A stretch of DNA of 64,000 nt from Salinisphaera sp. LB1 (lineage in GTDB: Bacteria > Pseudomonadota > Gammaproteobacteria > Nevskiales > Salinisphaeraceae): assembly GCF_003177035.1 (NCBI RefSeq), contig NZ_CP029488.1:2852001-2916000 (forward strand), in the 5' to 3' direction. Below the pieces are notes generated by a model that worked only from the letters and a program-made list of their open reading frames with translations, was not told where the DNA came from and did not search any database. Both the position numbers and the translations under genes were made by a program. Positions 26,097 to 35,662 of the stretch are shown here, piece by piece. Within the stretch, counting starts at the first letter, position 1. Every line of letters begins with the position of its first letter.

Positions 26097-27668
26097 ATGC
26101 GCACCGAGTCCGTCGTTTTGTTGATGTTTCTGATCGCGTCCGGGGTTGCGATTGCGGCGCGGCGTCTGAATATCCCGTACACCGTCGCGCTGGTGCCTGT
26201 CGGCCTGCTGCTGGGGGCCTTGCATCTGTTCAACGCGCCCGCGCTCACGCGGGAGATGCTGTTCCTGATCTTTCTGCCGGGCCTGGTGTTCGAGGCCGCG
26301 TTCCATATCCATTTCGAAAATCTTTGGCGCGATCGCCTGGCGGTTCTCGCGCTGGCGATTCCCGGGGTGCTGCTGGCCATTGCCCTGACCGCGGCGCTAC
26401 TTGTTTTCGCCGGCGCGCTGACGTCGTATCTGCCCCATGTGGGATGGGCGCTGGCGCTGCTTTTCGGGGCCGCAATCGCGGCCACCGATCCCATCTCCGT
26501 GGTGGCCCTGTTCCGTGAACTGGGCGCGCCGGCCCGGCTGACGTTGCTGGTGGAAGGCGAAAGCCTGCTCAACGACGGCACGTCCATCGTCTTTTTCTCG
26601 CTGATACTCGCGGTGCTGATGGGGCAGGTTCCCTCCGGCGGCGCCCTGGTGGTCGACTTCGCGCGCGAAGTCGGTGGCGGCGTCGTCGTGGGGTTGGCTA
26701 TCGGTCTGGCGGCGTCGCAGGTGGTTCGCTATGTGGACGCCGCGATGGTGGAAGTCATGTTGATGACCGTCGCCGCGTACGGCTCCTTCCTGGCCGCCGA
26801 TCAACTCGGGGTATCGGGCGTGATCAGCACCGTGGCGGCCGGCCTGGTCTGCGGCAACTACGGTGCGCGCCGGGGCATGTCGCCCACGACCTATATCGCG
26901 GTCCGCACGTTCTGGGATTACCTCGGGTTCGCGCTGAACTCACTCATCTTTCTGTTCATGGGGTTCGCGATCCATCTGCGGACGCTTCTGGAGATCTGGC
27001 CGATCATCGTAGTGGCCTATCTCGCGGTCACACTGGCCCGCGGTCTGGTGATTTTCGGTATATCCGGCGTGCTGGCGATGACCCGGGCGCGTATCCCGCG
27101 GGCCTGGACGCTGGTGCTCACCTGGGGCGGGCTGCGCGGCGCGTTGTCGATGGTGTTGGTCCTGAGCCTTCCGGACACGCTGCCGCTACGCAATCTCATC
27201 GTCAATATGGTCTTCGGCGTGGTGCTGGTCTCGATCCTCGTGCAGGGCCTGACGATGACCCCGCTCACGCGCCGGCTCGGCGTGGTCAGCGGTCACGGCG
27301 CGCTCCGCGACTACGAACTCGCACGCGCGCGCCGCCACCTGGCCGACGAGGTGCTTGCCGAGATCAGCGGCTTGCAGCACGGCCGACTCCTCGAACCGGA
27401 GGCGCTGGATGCCGTGAAAGCCGAATACGAGCAGCGCGCCAGCGAAGCCGGAGCGCAGATGACCCAGGCCGAACTCGACCGCGAACATCTGTTGCGTCAG
27501 GAGACCGTCGGTGTCCGGCGGCGGTTGCTGTTATTCGAGCGCCAACGCCTGCGCGAGGCACGAGACCGCGATCTGGTGGGCGAGGAGGCCTACAATCAGT
27601 TGCTCGCCGATGTCGATGCCCGCCTGCTGGCCTGCGACAACGGCCACGTCAGCGAGCCGGCCAGCTGA
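26097..27668 (+). CDS. NhaP-type Na+(K+)/H+ antiporter (CPA1 family)
   Basis: A 523-residue cation/proton antiporter with 12-13 membrane segments in the first ~400 residues. Key motifs are FLPGLVFEAAFHI, AAIAATDPISVVALFRELG (ion-binding Thr-Asp-Pro), LVEGESLLNDGTSIV (Asn-Asp pair) and LTWGGLRGALSMVL. The C-terminal ~120 residues are a charged, soluble, helical tail that may regulate transport. It would keep cytoplasmic sodium and pH in balance, in keeping with the osmotic genes elsewhere in the window. It converges with ahpF. Confidence 0.92.
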   Translation: MRTESVVLLMFLIASGVAIAARRLNIPYTVALVPVGLLLGALHLFNAPALTREMLFLIFLPGLVFEAAFHIHFENLWRDRLAVLALAIPGVLLAIALTAALLVFAGALTSYLPHVGWALALLFGAAIAATDPISVVALFRELGAPARLTLLVEGESLLNDGTSIVFFSLILAVLMGQVPSGGALVVDFAREVGGGVVVGLAIGLAASQVVRYVDAAMVEVMLMTVAAYGSFLAADQLGVSGVISTVAAGLVCGNYGARRGMSPTTYIAVRTFWDYLGFALNSLIFLFMGFAIHLRTLLEIWPIIVVAYLAVTLARGLVIFGISGVLAMTRARIPRAWTLVLTWGGLRGALSMVLVLSLPDTLPLRNLIVNMVFGVVLVSILVQGLTMTPLTRRLGVVSGHGALRDYELARARRHLADEVLAEISGLQHGRLLEPEALDAVKAEYEQRASEAGAQMTQAELDREHLLRQETVGVRRRLLLFERQRLREARDRDLVGEEAYNQLLADVDARLLACDNGHVSEPAS

Positions 27669-27775
27669 CTGGCCGCGGCCTGTAGCGGCAGAGACACGAA
27701 CAGTAATGACCACGGGCCCGGGATGACCCGTCCGACGCCGGATGGGCCCGCTATCGCGTTGACGTGCCGGCCATG

Positions 27776-27801
27776 AAAACGGCCCGCGTCATCGCGGGCC
27801 G
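27776..27801 (-). terminator. intrinsic terminator downstream of ahpF
   Basis: Nine-base-pair stem (CGGCCCGCG / CGCGGGCCG) with a four-base loop, followed on the minus strand by four T. It lies 26 bases past the ahpF stop and may serve both converging genes. Confidence 0.7.
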
Positions 27802-27826
27802 CTGGGCCGGGGCGTCTGCCTGCGGA

Positions 27827-29422
27827 TCAGGCCACCCGGGATTGGCGTTGGTCGGTTTCGGCTTGTTCGGCCGGCGCCGAATGGCGGATGAGATAGTCGA
27901 AGGCGCCCAGTGAAGCCGTGGCGCCTTCGCCCATGGCGATGACGATCTGCTTGTAGGGCACGGTCGTCACATCGCCCGCAGCAAACACGCCGGGCACCGA
28001 GGTCTGGCCGTGTTCGTCGGTGATGATCTCGCCGCGATCGGTCATATCGACCACGCCCTCGAGCCAATCGGTGTTCGGGATCAGGCCGATCTGGACGAAC
28101 ACGCCTTCCAGCGCGATCTCGTGCCGCTCGTCGGTGCCGCGGTCCAGATACTTCAGACCGGTGACCTTCTTGCCGTCGCCGACCACTTCGGTGGTCTGAG
28201 CGTGGGTGAGGATCGAGACGTTGGACAGGCTGTGCAGCTTGCGCTGCAGCACCGCATCTGCCCGCAGTTCGTCTTCGAACTCGATGAGTGTGACGTGCTT
28301 GACGAGACCGGACAGATCAATCGCCGCCTCGACGCCGGAGTTGCCCCCGCCGATCACCGCCACATGCTTGCCCTTGTACAGCGGGCCGTCGCAATGCGGG
28401 CAGTAGGCCACGCCGCGGTTGCGGTATTCGGCTTCGCCCGGCACCTGCATCTGCCGCCAGCGCGCGCCGGTTGAAAGAATCACCGAACGCGAGCGCAGGG
28501 TGGCGCCGGAATCGAGCTTCACTTCAAACAGTTCGCCCGGCACGAGTTCGGCCGCGGTCTGCGGCTTCATGATGTCCACGTCGTAGGACAGCACATGCTG
28601 TTCCAGCTGGGTCGCGAGTTTCGGCCCTTCGGTTTCGGGCACGGAGATGAAATTCTCGATCCCCGCGGTATCGAGCACCTGACCGCCGAAACGGTCGGCC
28701 ACCACGCCGGTCCGAATGCCCTTGCGTGCGGCATAGACCGCGGCCGAGGCGCCGGCCGGCCCACCGCCGACCACGAGCACATCGAAGGCGTCCTTGGCAT
28801 CGATTTCGGCGGCATCTCGCTCGGCAGCGCTGTCATCGATGCGGTTGACGATCTCTTCCAGACTGATACGGCCGGAGTGGAACGGCTCGCCGTTCAGGAA
28901 GATCGTGGGCACCGCCATCACCTCGCGGGACTCGACCTCATCCTGGAAATGGGCGCCATCGATCATGGTGGCGTGCACATTGGGATTCAGGACCGCCATC
29001 ACGTTGATGGCCTGCACCACATCCGGGCAGATCTGGCACGACAGCGAGATATATGTCTCGAAGTGGAACTCGCCGTCGAGATTCTCGATCTGGGCGATCA
29101 CCGAATCGCTCGCCTTGACCGGATGACCGCCGGCCTGGAGCAGGGCCAGCACCAGCGAGGTAAATTCGTGGCCGGTGGGAATGCCGGCAAAGCGGATGTG
29201 CATGTCGCTGCCGGCGCGACGGACGTTGAACGAGGGTTTGCGCTCGTTGTCATCGCGCGATTCGTGCAGGGCGATCTTCGGCGACAGAGCCGCGAGCTCC
29301 TCAAGCATCGACAACATGTCGGCCGAGCCCTTACCGTCATCGACCGATGCCACGATTTCGATGTCGTGCGCGATCTTGTCGAAGTGCGCGGTCAACTGTT
29401 GCTTGATGTTGTCATCCAGCAT
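27827..29422 (-). CDS. ahpF: alkyl hydroperoxide reductase subunit F
   Basis: A 531-residue flavoprotein that passes electrons from NADH to AhpC. The N-terminal double-thioredoxin domain has the CxxC in [10 protein letters not shown] (about residue 129), the FAD-binding motif is [14 protein letters not shown] (about 215), and the second redox pair is in [14 protein letters not shown] (about 346). NAD binding is in [14 protein letters not shown], and [16 protein letters not shown] is near the end. It follows ahpC on the same strand after 83 bases that contain a GC hairpin, so its expression may be partly attenuated relative to ahpC. Confidence 0.95.
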   Translation of the reverse strand: MLDDNIKQQLTAHFDKIAHDIEIVASVDDGKGSADMLSMLEELAALSPKIALHESRDDNERKPSFNVRRAGSDMHIRFAGIPTGHEFTSLVLALLQAGGHPVKASDSVIAQIENLDGEFHFETYISLSCQICPDVVQAINVMAVLNPNVHATMIDGAHFQDEVESREVMAVPTIFLNGEPFHSGRISLEEIVNRIDDSAAERDAAEIDAKDAFDVLVVGGGPAGASAAVYAARKGIRTGVVADRFGGQVLDTAGIENFISVPETEGPKLATQLEQHVLSYDVDIMKPQTAAELVPGELFEVKLDSGATLRSRSVILSTGARWRQMQVPGEAEYRNRGVAYCPHCDGPLYKGKHVAVIGGGNSGVEAAIDLSGLVKHVTLIEFEDELRADAVLQRKLHSLSNVSILTHAQTTEVVGDGKKVTGLKYLDRGTDERHEIALEGVFVQIGLIPNTDWLEGVVDMTDRGEIITDEHGQTSVPGVFAAGDVTTVPYKQIVIAMGEGATASLGAFDYLIRHSAPAEQAETDQRQSRVA

Positions 29423-29450
29423 GAAAGGGTCGCTCCATTACTGCGAAAGC

Positions 29451-29472
29451 GACCGGCCACGCCGGGCCGGTC
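29451..29472 (-). other. GC hairpin between ahpC and ahpF
   Basis: GACCGGCC and GGCCGGTC form an eight-base-pair stem with a short loop. No T-run follows, so it may be a partial terminator or a stability element lowering ahpF relative to ahpC. Confidence 0.4.
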
Positions 29473-29505
29473 GCGGGGAACCGGAAAGGGTTCGCTATCG
29501 ACGGA

Positions 29506-30069
29506 TCAGATCTTGCCGACCAGATCCAGCGATGGGTTCAGCGTTTCTTCGCCTTCCTTCCACTTGGCCGGGCAGACCTCGTCCGGGTGGGCGGCCACGT
29601 ACTGCGCGGCGCGCACCTTGCGCAGCATCTCGTTGGCGTCGCGGCCAATGCCTTCGTCGTTGACCTCGAACAGCTTGATCTGGCCCTCGGGGTTGATCAG
29701 GAAGGTGCCGCGCAGGGCCACGCCTTGATCCTCGACCATCACCTCGAAGTTGCGGGCGAGGGTGCCCGTCGGGTCGCCGATCAGTGGGTATTGCACCTTG
29801 CTGATGGCATCCGAGGTGTCGTGCCAGGCCTTGTGCGCGAAGTGGGTATCGCAGGAGATGCCGTAGACCTCCACGCCGCGCGAGGAAAACTCCTCGTAAA
29901 GATCGGCCAGGTCCTCAAGTTCGGTCGGGCACACGAACGTGAAGTCGGCGGGGTAGAAGCACAGCACCGACCAATGCCCTTTCAACGTCTCCTCAGTGAC
30001 CTCGACGAACTCACCGTTGTGATAAGCGGTGGCCTTGAAGGGTTTGACGAACGTATTGATCAGCGACAT
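29506..30069 (-). CDS. ahpC: alkyl hydroperoxide reductase subunit C (typical 2-Cys peroxiredoxin)
   Basis: A 187-residue cytoplasmic peroxidase. The peroxidatic cysteine lies in [17 protein letters not shown] (about residue 47) and the resolving cysteine in [14 protein letters not shown] (about 166), as in enteric AhpC. The ATG at 30069 ([11 protein letters not shown]) has AGGAG five bases upstream; a GTG two codons before it is less likely. It is transcribed ahead of ahpF, and a tandem OxyR-like site sits about 70 bases upstream, so peroxide induction is expected. Confidence 0.96.
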   Translation of the reverse strand: MSLINTFVKPFKATAYHNGEFVEVTEETLKGHWSVLCFYPADFTFVCPTELEDLADLYEEFSSRGVEVYGISCDTHFAHKAWHDTSDAISKVQYPLIGDPTGTLARNFEVMVEDQGVALRGTFLINPEGQIKLFEVNDEGIGRDANEMLRKVRAAQYVAAHPDEVCPAKWKEGEETLNPSLDLVGKI

Positions 30070-30138
30070 ATCCACTCCTGTAATGCGAAAGGACTAAAAC
30101 GGAAGTCGTATTCTGCCGCAGGTTCGACGTAAGTTTAA

Positions 30139-30175
30139 ATCTATTGTAAAAATGAAATAAATAGAAACAAACTAT
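30139..30175 (-). promoter_or_regulatory. tandem OxyR-type binding site upstream of ahpC
   Basis: ATAGAAACAAACTAT (30161-30175) and ATCTATTGTAAAAAT (30139-30153) are separated by exactly seven bases. This is the ATAG-N7-CTAT spacing and phasing of OxyR sites: the first half matches fully at the outer tetrads and the second partly. It is in a markedly AT-rich stretch ~70 bases before the ahpC start codon. Confidence 0.7.
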
Positions 30176-30967
30176 AATCCAGTGCGCAATAAGATGCAGG
30201 GCGTCCGAAAAAGGGGCGCCTGCGCATCGCGCTCCGCCGACCAGCGGCGACACGCGCGAGCGACGGCCACAGTTTGGGGCGGGCGCCATCACGTGCGTCA
30301 ACATCCAAAGCTTGAATCATGCCTTCATATCAAAAGGTTATGTTTTAGCAGGGCGTGTGCGTTCTGCCGTGGATGGATCGCTTGAAAGCCTGCGATCGGC
30401 CCGGTGTGCGCGATTGCTGCGCCGACCATCGGAGAACCGCGATGTCCGCGGCCGACGATGATTTGAACCAATAGAACGGGCGAGTGGCAACGCTGGATTG
30501 CGGCCGATTGTCATTTGCTGAGGCCGGAGTCCCGAGGGGGTGGCCTCCTGAAAATCTTCTTGCTTATGGGCGAAATGCAGCTGCCTGAATAAGCAAGAGC
30601 GGGTGGTCCGAAAATGCACGCGAATGAACGCAAATAAAAAGCAAGATCAAGACGCTGCGGCTTCAAGTGCGCAGGCAATCGCAGCGTAAGTCCTTAAGTC
30701 GGGTTTTTATGTAATCAAGAAAATTTTTACGCGTCGGCCATAACGCGTTGCTCGCCCTGGTCGTGGCTCGCCACTGCACCGCTAGCACCTTGCCCGGCGG
30801 AATTTTTGGGCTTCGACGCGACCCATATCAAGACGGCGACCGGTCCGGTCGCCTGGCCAGCGTCGTGCCGATCTCGCCGGTACTCAGTGAAATCACTGGT
30901 TCGTCACCACATTATGTTGATTAAGATATAACGAGATGTCCGCATACCGTCGTTGAATAGAGGTCCG
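30176..30967. other. 790-base spacer between ahpC and the ftsH paralogue
   Basis: No convincing gene. The right part becomes AT-rich (AAGAAAATTTTTACG near 30720; TTGATTAAGATATAACGAG near 30915), which suits a promoter for the ftsH-type gene; no box is certain. A GCACGCGAATGAACGCAAAT stretch at about 30615 resembles the short GCAGAT-type direct repeats at 10951. Confidence 0.4.
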
Positions 30968-32911
30968 ATGGCTACATCCGCTCGACAACCCAATAAGCCG
31001 AATATGCCGCGGGGGCTGAGTTGGCAAGTTCTGATATGGATTGCGTTGGCGATGGTGGCCGCGTTCTTCTGGGGCCATTCGGTTCATCAACGGCACATCA
31101 AGCACCTCACTTTCAGCCAGTTCGAACAGGCTGTGCGTCATGATCGGGTGAACTCGGTAACTGTTCGCGGTCTCGATATATCGGGGCGGCTGAAAGCGCA
31201 GAAGCAGTCCTCCGGGTCGGGGGCCGGCACAACGAAGCAGAATAAGGCGTCCAAACCGGAACAACAGAATCCGCGTGGTAAAAAACAGGGTCAGAAGTTC
31301 ACCACCACAAGGCCGCCCTTCGGTGGCGAAAAACTGCTCAACCTGTTGCAGCAGCATAACGTGCAGATTTCCGCCGAAACAGCGCAGCATCCCTGGTGGG
31401 AGAGGCTGTTGATCAGCTTGTTGCCCTGGGTGCTGATTCTCGGCGTCGTATTCTATTTTTCTTACCGCATGCAACGGCGCATGGGCGGTTCACAGGGAAT
31501 GTTCGGCATGGGCCGCTCCAAGGCCCGGCGTTTTCGCGAACGCAGTACTGGCGTCAAGATGGAGGACGTCGCCGGGGCCGATAATGCCAAGCGGGATCTG
31601 GGCGAAGTCATCGACTATCTGAAAGAGCCGCAGCGCTACCGGAAACTCGGTGCCAGTATCCCCCGCGGTGTCCTGATGATGGGGCCGCCAGGCACGGGCA
31701 AGACCCTGCTGGCCAAAGCCATCGCCGGCGAAGCCGACGTGCCTTTCTACAGCATCAGCGGCTCGGAGTTCATCGAGATGTTTGTCGGCGTCGGCGCGGC
31801 CCGTGTGCGGGACATGTTCAAGAACGCCAAGGCCGAAGCGCCGTCCCTGATCTTCATCGACGAACTGGATTCGATCGGCCGCTCGCGCGGCAGCGGTATG
31901 GGCGGCGGCAACGACGAGCGCGAACAGACCCTGAACCAGATACTCTCCGAGATGGGCGGTTTCAATGATAACGACGCCGTGGTTGTGTTGGCGGCGACCA
32001 ATCGCCCCGATGTGCTGGATCCCGCATTGATGCGTCCCGGTCGCTTCGACCGCAAAGTGACCATGGAAAAGCCTTCGCGCAAGGCGCGCGAGTCGATTCT
32101 GCGAGTCCATGCGCAGGATAAGCCGCTGGCGGATGATGTCGACCTCGCTGTTATGGCCGACCGGACCGCAGGTTTTTCGGGGGCGGACATCGAGAATCTG
32201 CTCAACGAAGCCGCTCTGCTCGCCGGCCGCGAGCGGCGCGAGGAAATCGACATGGCGATGCTCAACAGCGCTCGCGATCGACTGATTTTCGGGGCGGAAA
32301 GCGATGTGGGCTTGAGCGATGAGGAAAAACGCGTCGTGGCCTATCATGAGTCGGGTCACGCGCTGATGGCGTATCTGCTCCCCAGGGCGGACCCGTTGGA
32401 CAAGGTCACGATCATTCCGCGCGGCAGGGCGTTGGGTGCCACGGAGCAAACGCCCGGGGAAGATCGCTATAACATGTCGGAGCATGACCTCTGCGATCGA
32501 ATCGGCGTGATGCTCGGCGGCCACATGACCGAACGACTGGTTTTCGGTGAAGTCACCACCGGCGCGGAGCAGGATCTGGCGCAGGTCAGTCAAGTGGCAA
32601 GACGCATGGTTGCGAATTGGGGCATGAACGAATCGATCGGTCCGGTCTCACATCGCCAGCGAGAGCCGCATCCGTTTCTCGGCCACGATATGCCCGGGCC
32701 ACGGGACTTCAGCGAATACACCGCCCATCAGATTGATGTTGAAATGCGCAAGCTGATCGTCAGCATCTCGGGCCAAGTGTACAACCTGCTGCAGAACAAT
32801 CGGGACAAGCTCGACAGCCTGGCGGAGGAGTTGCTGGCGCAGGAAACACTGGAGATCGATGCCATTCGCCGGTTGCTCGAAAGCGAGCCGGCCGAGTCAG
32901 CCGAGACCTGA
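30968..32911 (+). CDS. FtsH-family membrane AAA+ zinc protease, variant with charged insert
   Basis: 647 residues, and all FtsH parts are present. A first membrane helix lies at about 20-40 and a second at about 140-160. The AAA domain has Walker [10 protein letters not shown], Walker [12 protein letters not shown] and the SRH region with RPGRFDRKV. The zinc site is in [11 protein letters not shown]. The periplasmic loop carries a lysine/glutamine-rich insert (about 80-110) that I do not recognise from housekeeping FtsH. The gene is alone, not next to rlmE, folP or glmM, so I read it as an accessory paralogue. The ATG at 30968 has a GAGG Shine-Dalgarno. A heat or acid-stress role is possible by analogy with accessory ftsH genes, but is not shown. 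Confidence 0.9.
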   Translation: MATSARQPNKPNMPRGLSWQVLIWIALAMVAAFFWGHSVHQRHIKHLTFSQFEQAVRHDRVNSVTVRGLDISGRLKAQKQSSGSGAGTTKQNKASKPEQQNPRGKKQGQKFTTTRPPFGGEKLLNLLQQHNVQISAETAQHPWWERLLISLLPWVLILGVVFYFSYRMQRRMGGSQGMFGMGRSKARRFRERSTGVKMEDVAGADNAKRDLGEVIDYLKEPQRYRKLGASIPRGVLMMGPPGTGKTLLAKAIAGEADVPFYSISGSEFIEMFVGVGAARVRDMFKNAKAEAPSLIFIDELDSIGRSRGSGMGGGNDEREQTLNQILSEMGGFNDNDAVVVLAATNRPDVLDPALMRPGRFDRKVTMEKPSRKARESILRVHAQDKPLADDVDLAVMADRTAGFSGADIENLLNEAALLAGRERREEIDMAMLNSARDRLIFGAESDVGLSDEEKRVVAYHESGHALMAYLLPRADPLDKVTIIPRGRALGATEQTPGEDRYNMSEHDLCDRIGVMLGGHMTERLVFGEVTTGAEQDLAQVSQVARRMVANWGMNESIGPVSHRQREPHPFLGHDMPGPRDFSEYTAHQIDVEMRKLIVSISGQVYNLLQNNRDKLDSLAEELLAQETLEIDAIRRLLESEPAESAET

Positions 32912-33026
32912 ACACGTTCGTTGCGGACGGTCTTATCGTTGCTCTTGGCAAGCCTCTGATAAATAAATTTTAACGCGGATTTTCGAGTTGCTTTTCGTGT
33001 TCGTCCTGAGGTAACCGAAATAAGAG

Positions 33027-33113
33027 CGCCCCACAAAGCATCGGCTACGCCGGTTACCCGCTGTCACTACGCGTCTCCGTTACTGCGTTACGGGCGCAAT
33101 ACAGAACCGTTCG
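33027..33113. repeat. partial copy of the hairpin-ended dispersed repeat
   Basis: GCATCGGCTACGCCGGTTAC and ACGCGTCTCCG...ACGGGCGCAATACAG match two separated parts of the repeat copy at 58205-58490, joined by an internal deletion. It fills most of the gap between ftsH and the IS element. Confidence 0.5.
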
Positions 33114-33131
33114 GCTGAGTTTCGTACCTAG

Positions 33132-34160
33132 ATGTGATCTTTCAGTAGGTTGTTCATCCGAGCCGACCGCCCTGAAACTGATGGGTGTCGAATCCTTCAA
33201 GCTTCAGGAGTGACCCGGATGAACACCCACAAGAATGCGCGTTTGACCGTTCATGGTCGAGACCTGTTGGTCCGTCGAATCCTTCAACATGGTCAGCGCC
33301 CGGTCGAAGCGGCGCAGGCCATGGGCGTGAGCGCGCGGACCGCTTACAAGTGGCTGGCCCGATATCGCGAGCACGGTCAGTCCGGCTTGTATGAACGCAG
33401 TTCGCGACCGGCTCGTTGCCCCCATCGGCTATCCGAGGCAACCCGGCAGCGGATCGTGGCCTTGCGGCGTGAGCGGCGTATCTATCGCGCGATCAGTCGC
33501 GAACTGGGCGTGCCCGTGACCACGATCGCACGCGTGCTTCAGCGAGCCGACCTGAACCGACTGTCCGCGCTGGATCCCGCGCCGCCGGTCAAGCGCTATA
33601 CCCGCGAGGCACCCGGCGATCTGCTGCATCTCGATATCAAGAAGCTCGGCCGCTTCGAGCGCCCCGGTCACCGCGTGACCGGCAATCGACAAGCCGGACG
33701 TTCACGCGGCGCAGGCTGGGACCATGTCCACGTGGCCATCGACGATCACAGCCGCGTCAGTCACGCGACAATCTGGCCGGATGAAACGGGACCGAGTGCC
33801 GTTCGCGCCCTGATAGCCGCTTTGCGCTATTACCGGCACCTGGGCGTACGATTCGACCGCGTGCTGACCGATAACGGCGGCTGTTACAAGTCGGCTGTCT
33901 TCGCCAAGGCCTGTCGGCGACTCGGGCTCAAACACAAGAGGACACGGCCCTACCGGCCGCGCACCAACGGCAAAGCCGAGCGGCTGATCCAGACCGCGCT
34001 GCATGAATGGGCCTATGCTCGCGCCTATGACAACGCCGATCAGCGTGCCGCCCATCTGCCCCACTGGCTGCATGACTATAACTGGCATCGCCCCCATGCC
34101 AGTCTCGACTACCACACACCCATCAGCACCCTCGGCCTGAACAACCTGGTGGCTTTACAC
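33132..34160 (+). mobile_element. IS481-family insertion sequence, about 1.03 kb
   Basis: The left end TGTGATCTTTCAGTAGGTTG and the reverse complement of the right end, GTGTAAAGCCACCAGGTTG, agree at the tip and share AGGTTGTTC. ACCTAG flanks both sides (33126-33131 and 34161-34166), a plausible six-base target duplication. A single transposase fills the element, which appears complete. Confidence 0.8.
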
Positions 34161-34166
34161 ACCTAG
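33219..34166 (+). CDS. IS481-family transposase
   Basis: 315 residues from ATG 33219 (MNTHKNARLTVHGRD). The N-terminal helix-turn-helix (RPVEAAQAMGVSARTAYKWLARY) is followed by an RNase H-like integrase core: DLLHLDIKKLGRF (first Asp), RVLTDNGGCYKS (second Asp) and TRPYRPRTNGKAERLIQTAL with the catalytic glutamate. The final threonine codon and the TAG stop lie in the ACCTAG target duplication, so the element has no stop codon of its own at this site. An in-frame ATG at 33150 would add non-conserved residues. Confidence 0.9.
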   Translation: MNTHKNARLTVHGRDLLVRRILQHGQRPVEAAQAMGVSARTAYKWLARYREHGQSGLYERSSRPARCPHRLSEATRQRIVALRRERRIYRAISRELGVPVTTIARVLQRADLNRLSALDPAPPVKRYTREAPGDLLHLDIKKLGRFERPGHRVTGNRQAGRSRGAGWDHVHVAIDDHSRVSHATIWPDETGPSAVRALIAALRYYRHLGVRFDRVLTDNGGCYKSAVFAKACRRLGLKHKRTRPYRPRTNGKAERLIQTALHEWAYARAYDNADQRAAHLPHWLHDYNWHRPHASLDYHTPISTLGLNNLVALHT

Positions 34167-34612
34167 TGATGAGTTCCGAAGCCCAGTGGATTCAGGATCC
34201 AATGGCGCGGGGTCGGACAGGCCGACCCTAACGAGAACATGGCAGTCCGGCGGTATGCACTCTGGGTCGTGTGGGGCCCCGCGTTCAGCGCTCTGGCTGC
34301 GGAAGTCGTGGCGCATTATCCTGCCGCCACCGACTTTCGGATGTGCGACCGCCGAGCATGTTCCATCCCATTATGTGACTATCGTTCCGGGCCATGGCTA
34401 CGACAGCTGGCTGGCACGGATTGCGTGGGTAAGTTCGCGCGCTTCGCCCCGCGCTATCGCGCCGGCTTCCCATCCCGGCAGAGCCGACGCGATAAGTGGC
34501 GTTGCCGCCTGCCGCGGCGGCTGCAACCGACGCATCCGAAACGCCAGCCCATCCCGGCGCATGATTACGACCTTTTGTTTTTAAAGCCATACCGTTCTGA
34601 GCGTAACGTCTT
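34167..34612. other. 446-base spacer after the IS element
   Basis: Two overlapping open frames cross this stretch, but neither has a start with a good ribosome site or a recognisable family. One frame contains HYVTIVPGHGYDSWLARI, which faintly recalls the RBBP9/YdeN-type serine hydrolase N-terminus, so a decayed hydrolase gene is conceivable but unproven. Promoter elements for purU should lie near its right end. Confidence 0.35.
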
Positions 34613-35470
34613 ATGAGCCGCAGCCGTTTTTATACCTTGCGTTTTTCCTGTCCGGATAGCACCGGCATTGTCGCGCGTGTCGCCACCTTCATTGCCGAGC
34701 ATGGCGGCTGGATTCTGCGCTCGAGCCAGCATTCCGATGAGGAGTCCGGTCGTTTTTTCATGCGAGTCGAAGTGCGTGCCGATTCGCTGCCGTTCCAGCT
34801 GGACGCTCTGCAGCAGCGCTTCGCACCGCTCGCGCGGGAAATGGACATGGACTGGCAGATCAGTGATAGCGCGGTCAGAAAGCGTGTGGTGATCCTGGTA
34901 TCGCGGCAGATGCATTGTCTCTACGATTTGCTGGAGCGCTGGCAGTCGGGCGAACTGGACATCGACATCCCCTGTGTGATTTCCAATCACGAGGATGCGC
35001 GCGGGCTGACCGAATGGCACGGCATTCCCTTCCACCATGTGGCGATCGACAAGTCCGACAAGGCTGCCGGTTTCGCCGAAATCGAGCGATTGTTCGAAGA
35101 GGCCGAAGGCGAAGTGATGGTTCTCGCGCGCTTCATGCAGATCCTGCCCACCGCGCTCTGTGAGCGGCTGCGCGGGCGGGTGCTGAACATCCACCACAGC
35201 TTTCTACCCAGCTTCGTCGGCGCTGCCCCGTATCTGCAGGCGTACCGGCGCGGTGTGAAACAGGTCGGCGCCACCTGCCATTACGTCACCGCCAGCCTGG
35301 ATGAGGGGCCGATCATCGATCAGGATGTCACCCGCGTCGACCATACCGACTCCGTGCGCGATCTGATTCGTTACGGCAAGGATATCGAGAAAGCGGTGCT
35401 CGCCCGCGGCCTGCGGCACCACCTGGAAGATCGGGTCATGATCAGCGGCAACCGCACCATCGTGCTTTAG
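34613..35470 (+). CDS. purU: formyltetrahydrofolate deformylase
   Basis: A 285-residue cytoplasmic enzyme that hydrolyses 10-formyl-THF to formate and THF, feeding purine synthesis and one-carbon balance. An ACT domain (RFYTLRFSCPDSTGIVARVATFIA) covers about residues 1-90. The formyltransferase-like domain includes PCVISNHEDARG and NIHHSFLPSFVGAAPY, with the catalytic Asn/His, and LDEGPIIDQDVTRVDH with the Asp. Relatives use free formyl-folate balance in choline/betaine-derived C1 metabolism, which may connect to betA/betB. The IS element is 450 bases upstream and does not interrupt it. Confidence 0.95.
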   Translation: MSRSRFYTLRFSCPDSTGIVARVATFIAEHGGWILRSSQHSDEESGRFFMRVEVRADSLPFQLDALQQRFAPLAREMDMDWQISDSAVRKRVVILVSRQMHCLYDLLERWQSGELDIDIPCVISNHEDARGLTEWHGIPFHHVAIDKSDKAAGFAEIERLFEEAEGEVMVLARFMQILPTALCERLRGRVLNIHHSFLPSFVGAAPYLQAYRRGVKQVGATCHYVTASLDEGPIIDQDVTRVDHTDSVRDLIRYGKDIEKAVLARGLRHHLEDRVMISGNRTIVL

Positions 35471-35662
35471 AGCCCGGCGCAAACCAGCGGCTTATCGCTC
35501 TATTGCGGTCGCGACCTCGCGCCGGCGACAGCTCCCGGATTCATGTAACGCGGCCGAGACGACGCTTTTACACTCGCGACAGCGTATGAGCGAAACTGAG
35601 CCTGCGAGCCGGTACCTGCAAGGCGGTGCTTTCAGCCGCCCGCGGTGCCGGGTCGTCCGTCT

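Noticed and set aside
34186-34616. Two open frames of 125-132 codons after the IS element
   Set aside because: They overlap in different frames, lack ribosome sites and show at most a faint hydrolase-like stretch; not reported as genes.
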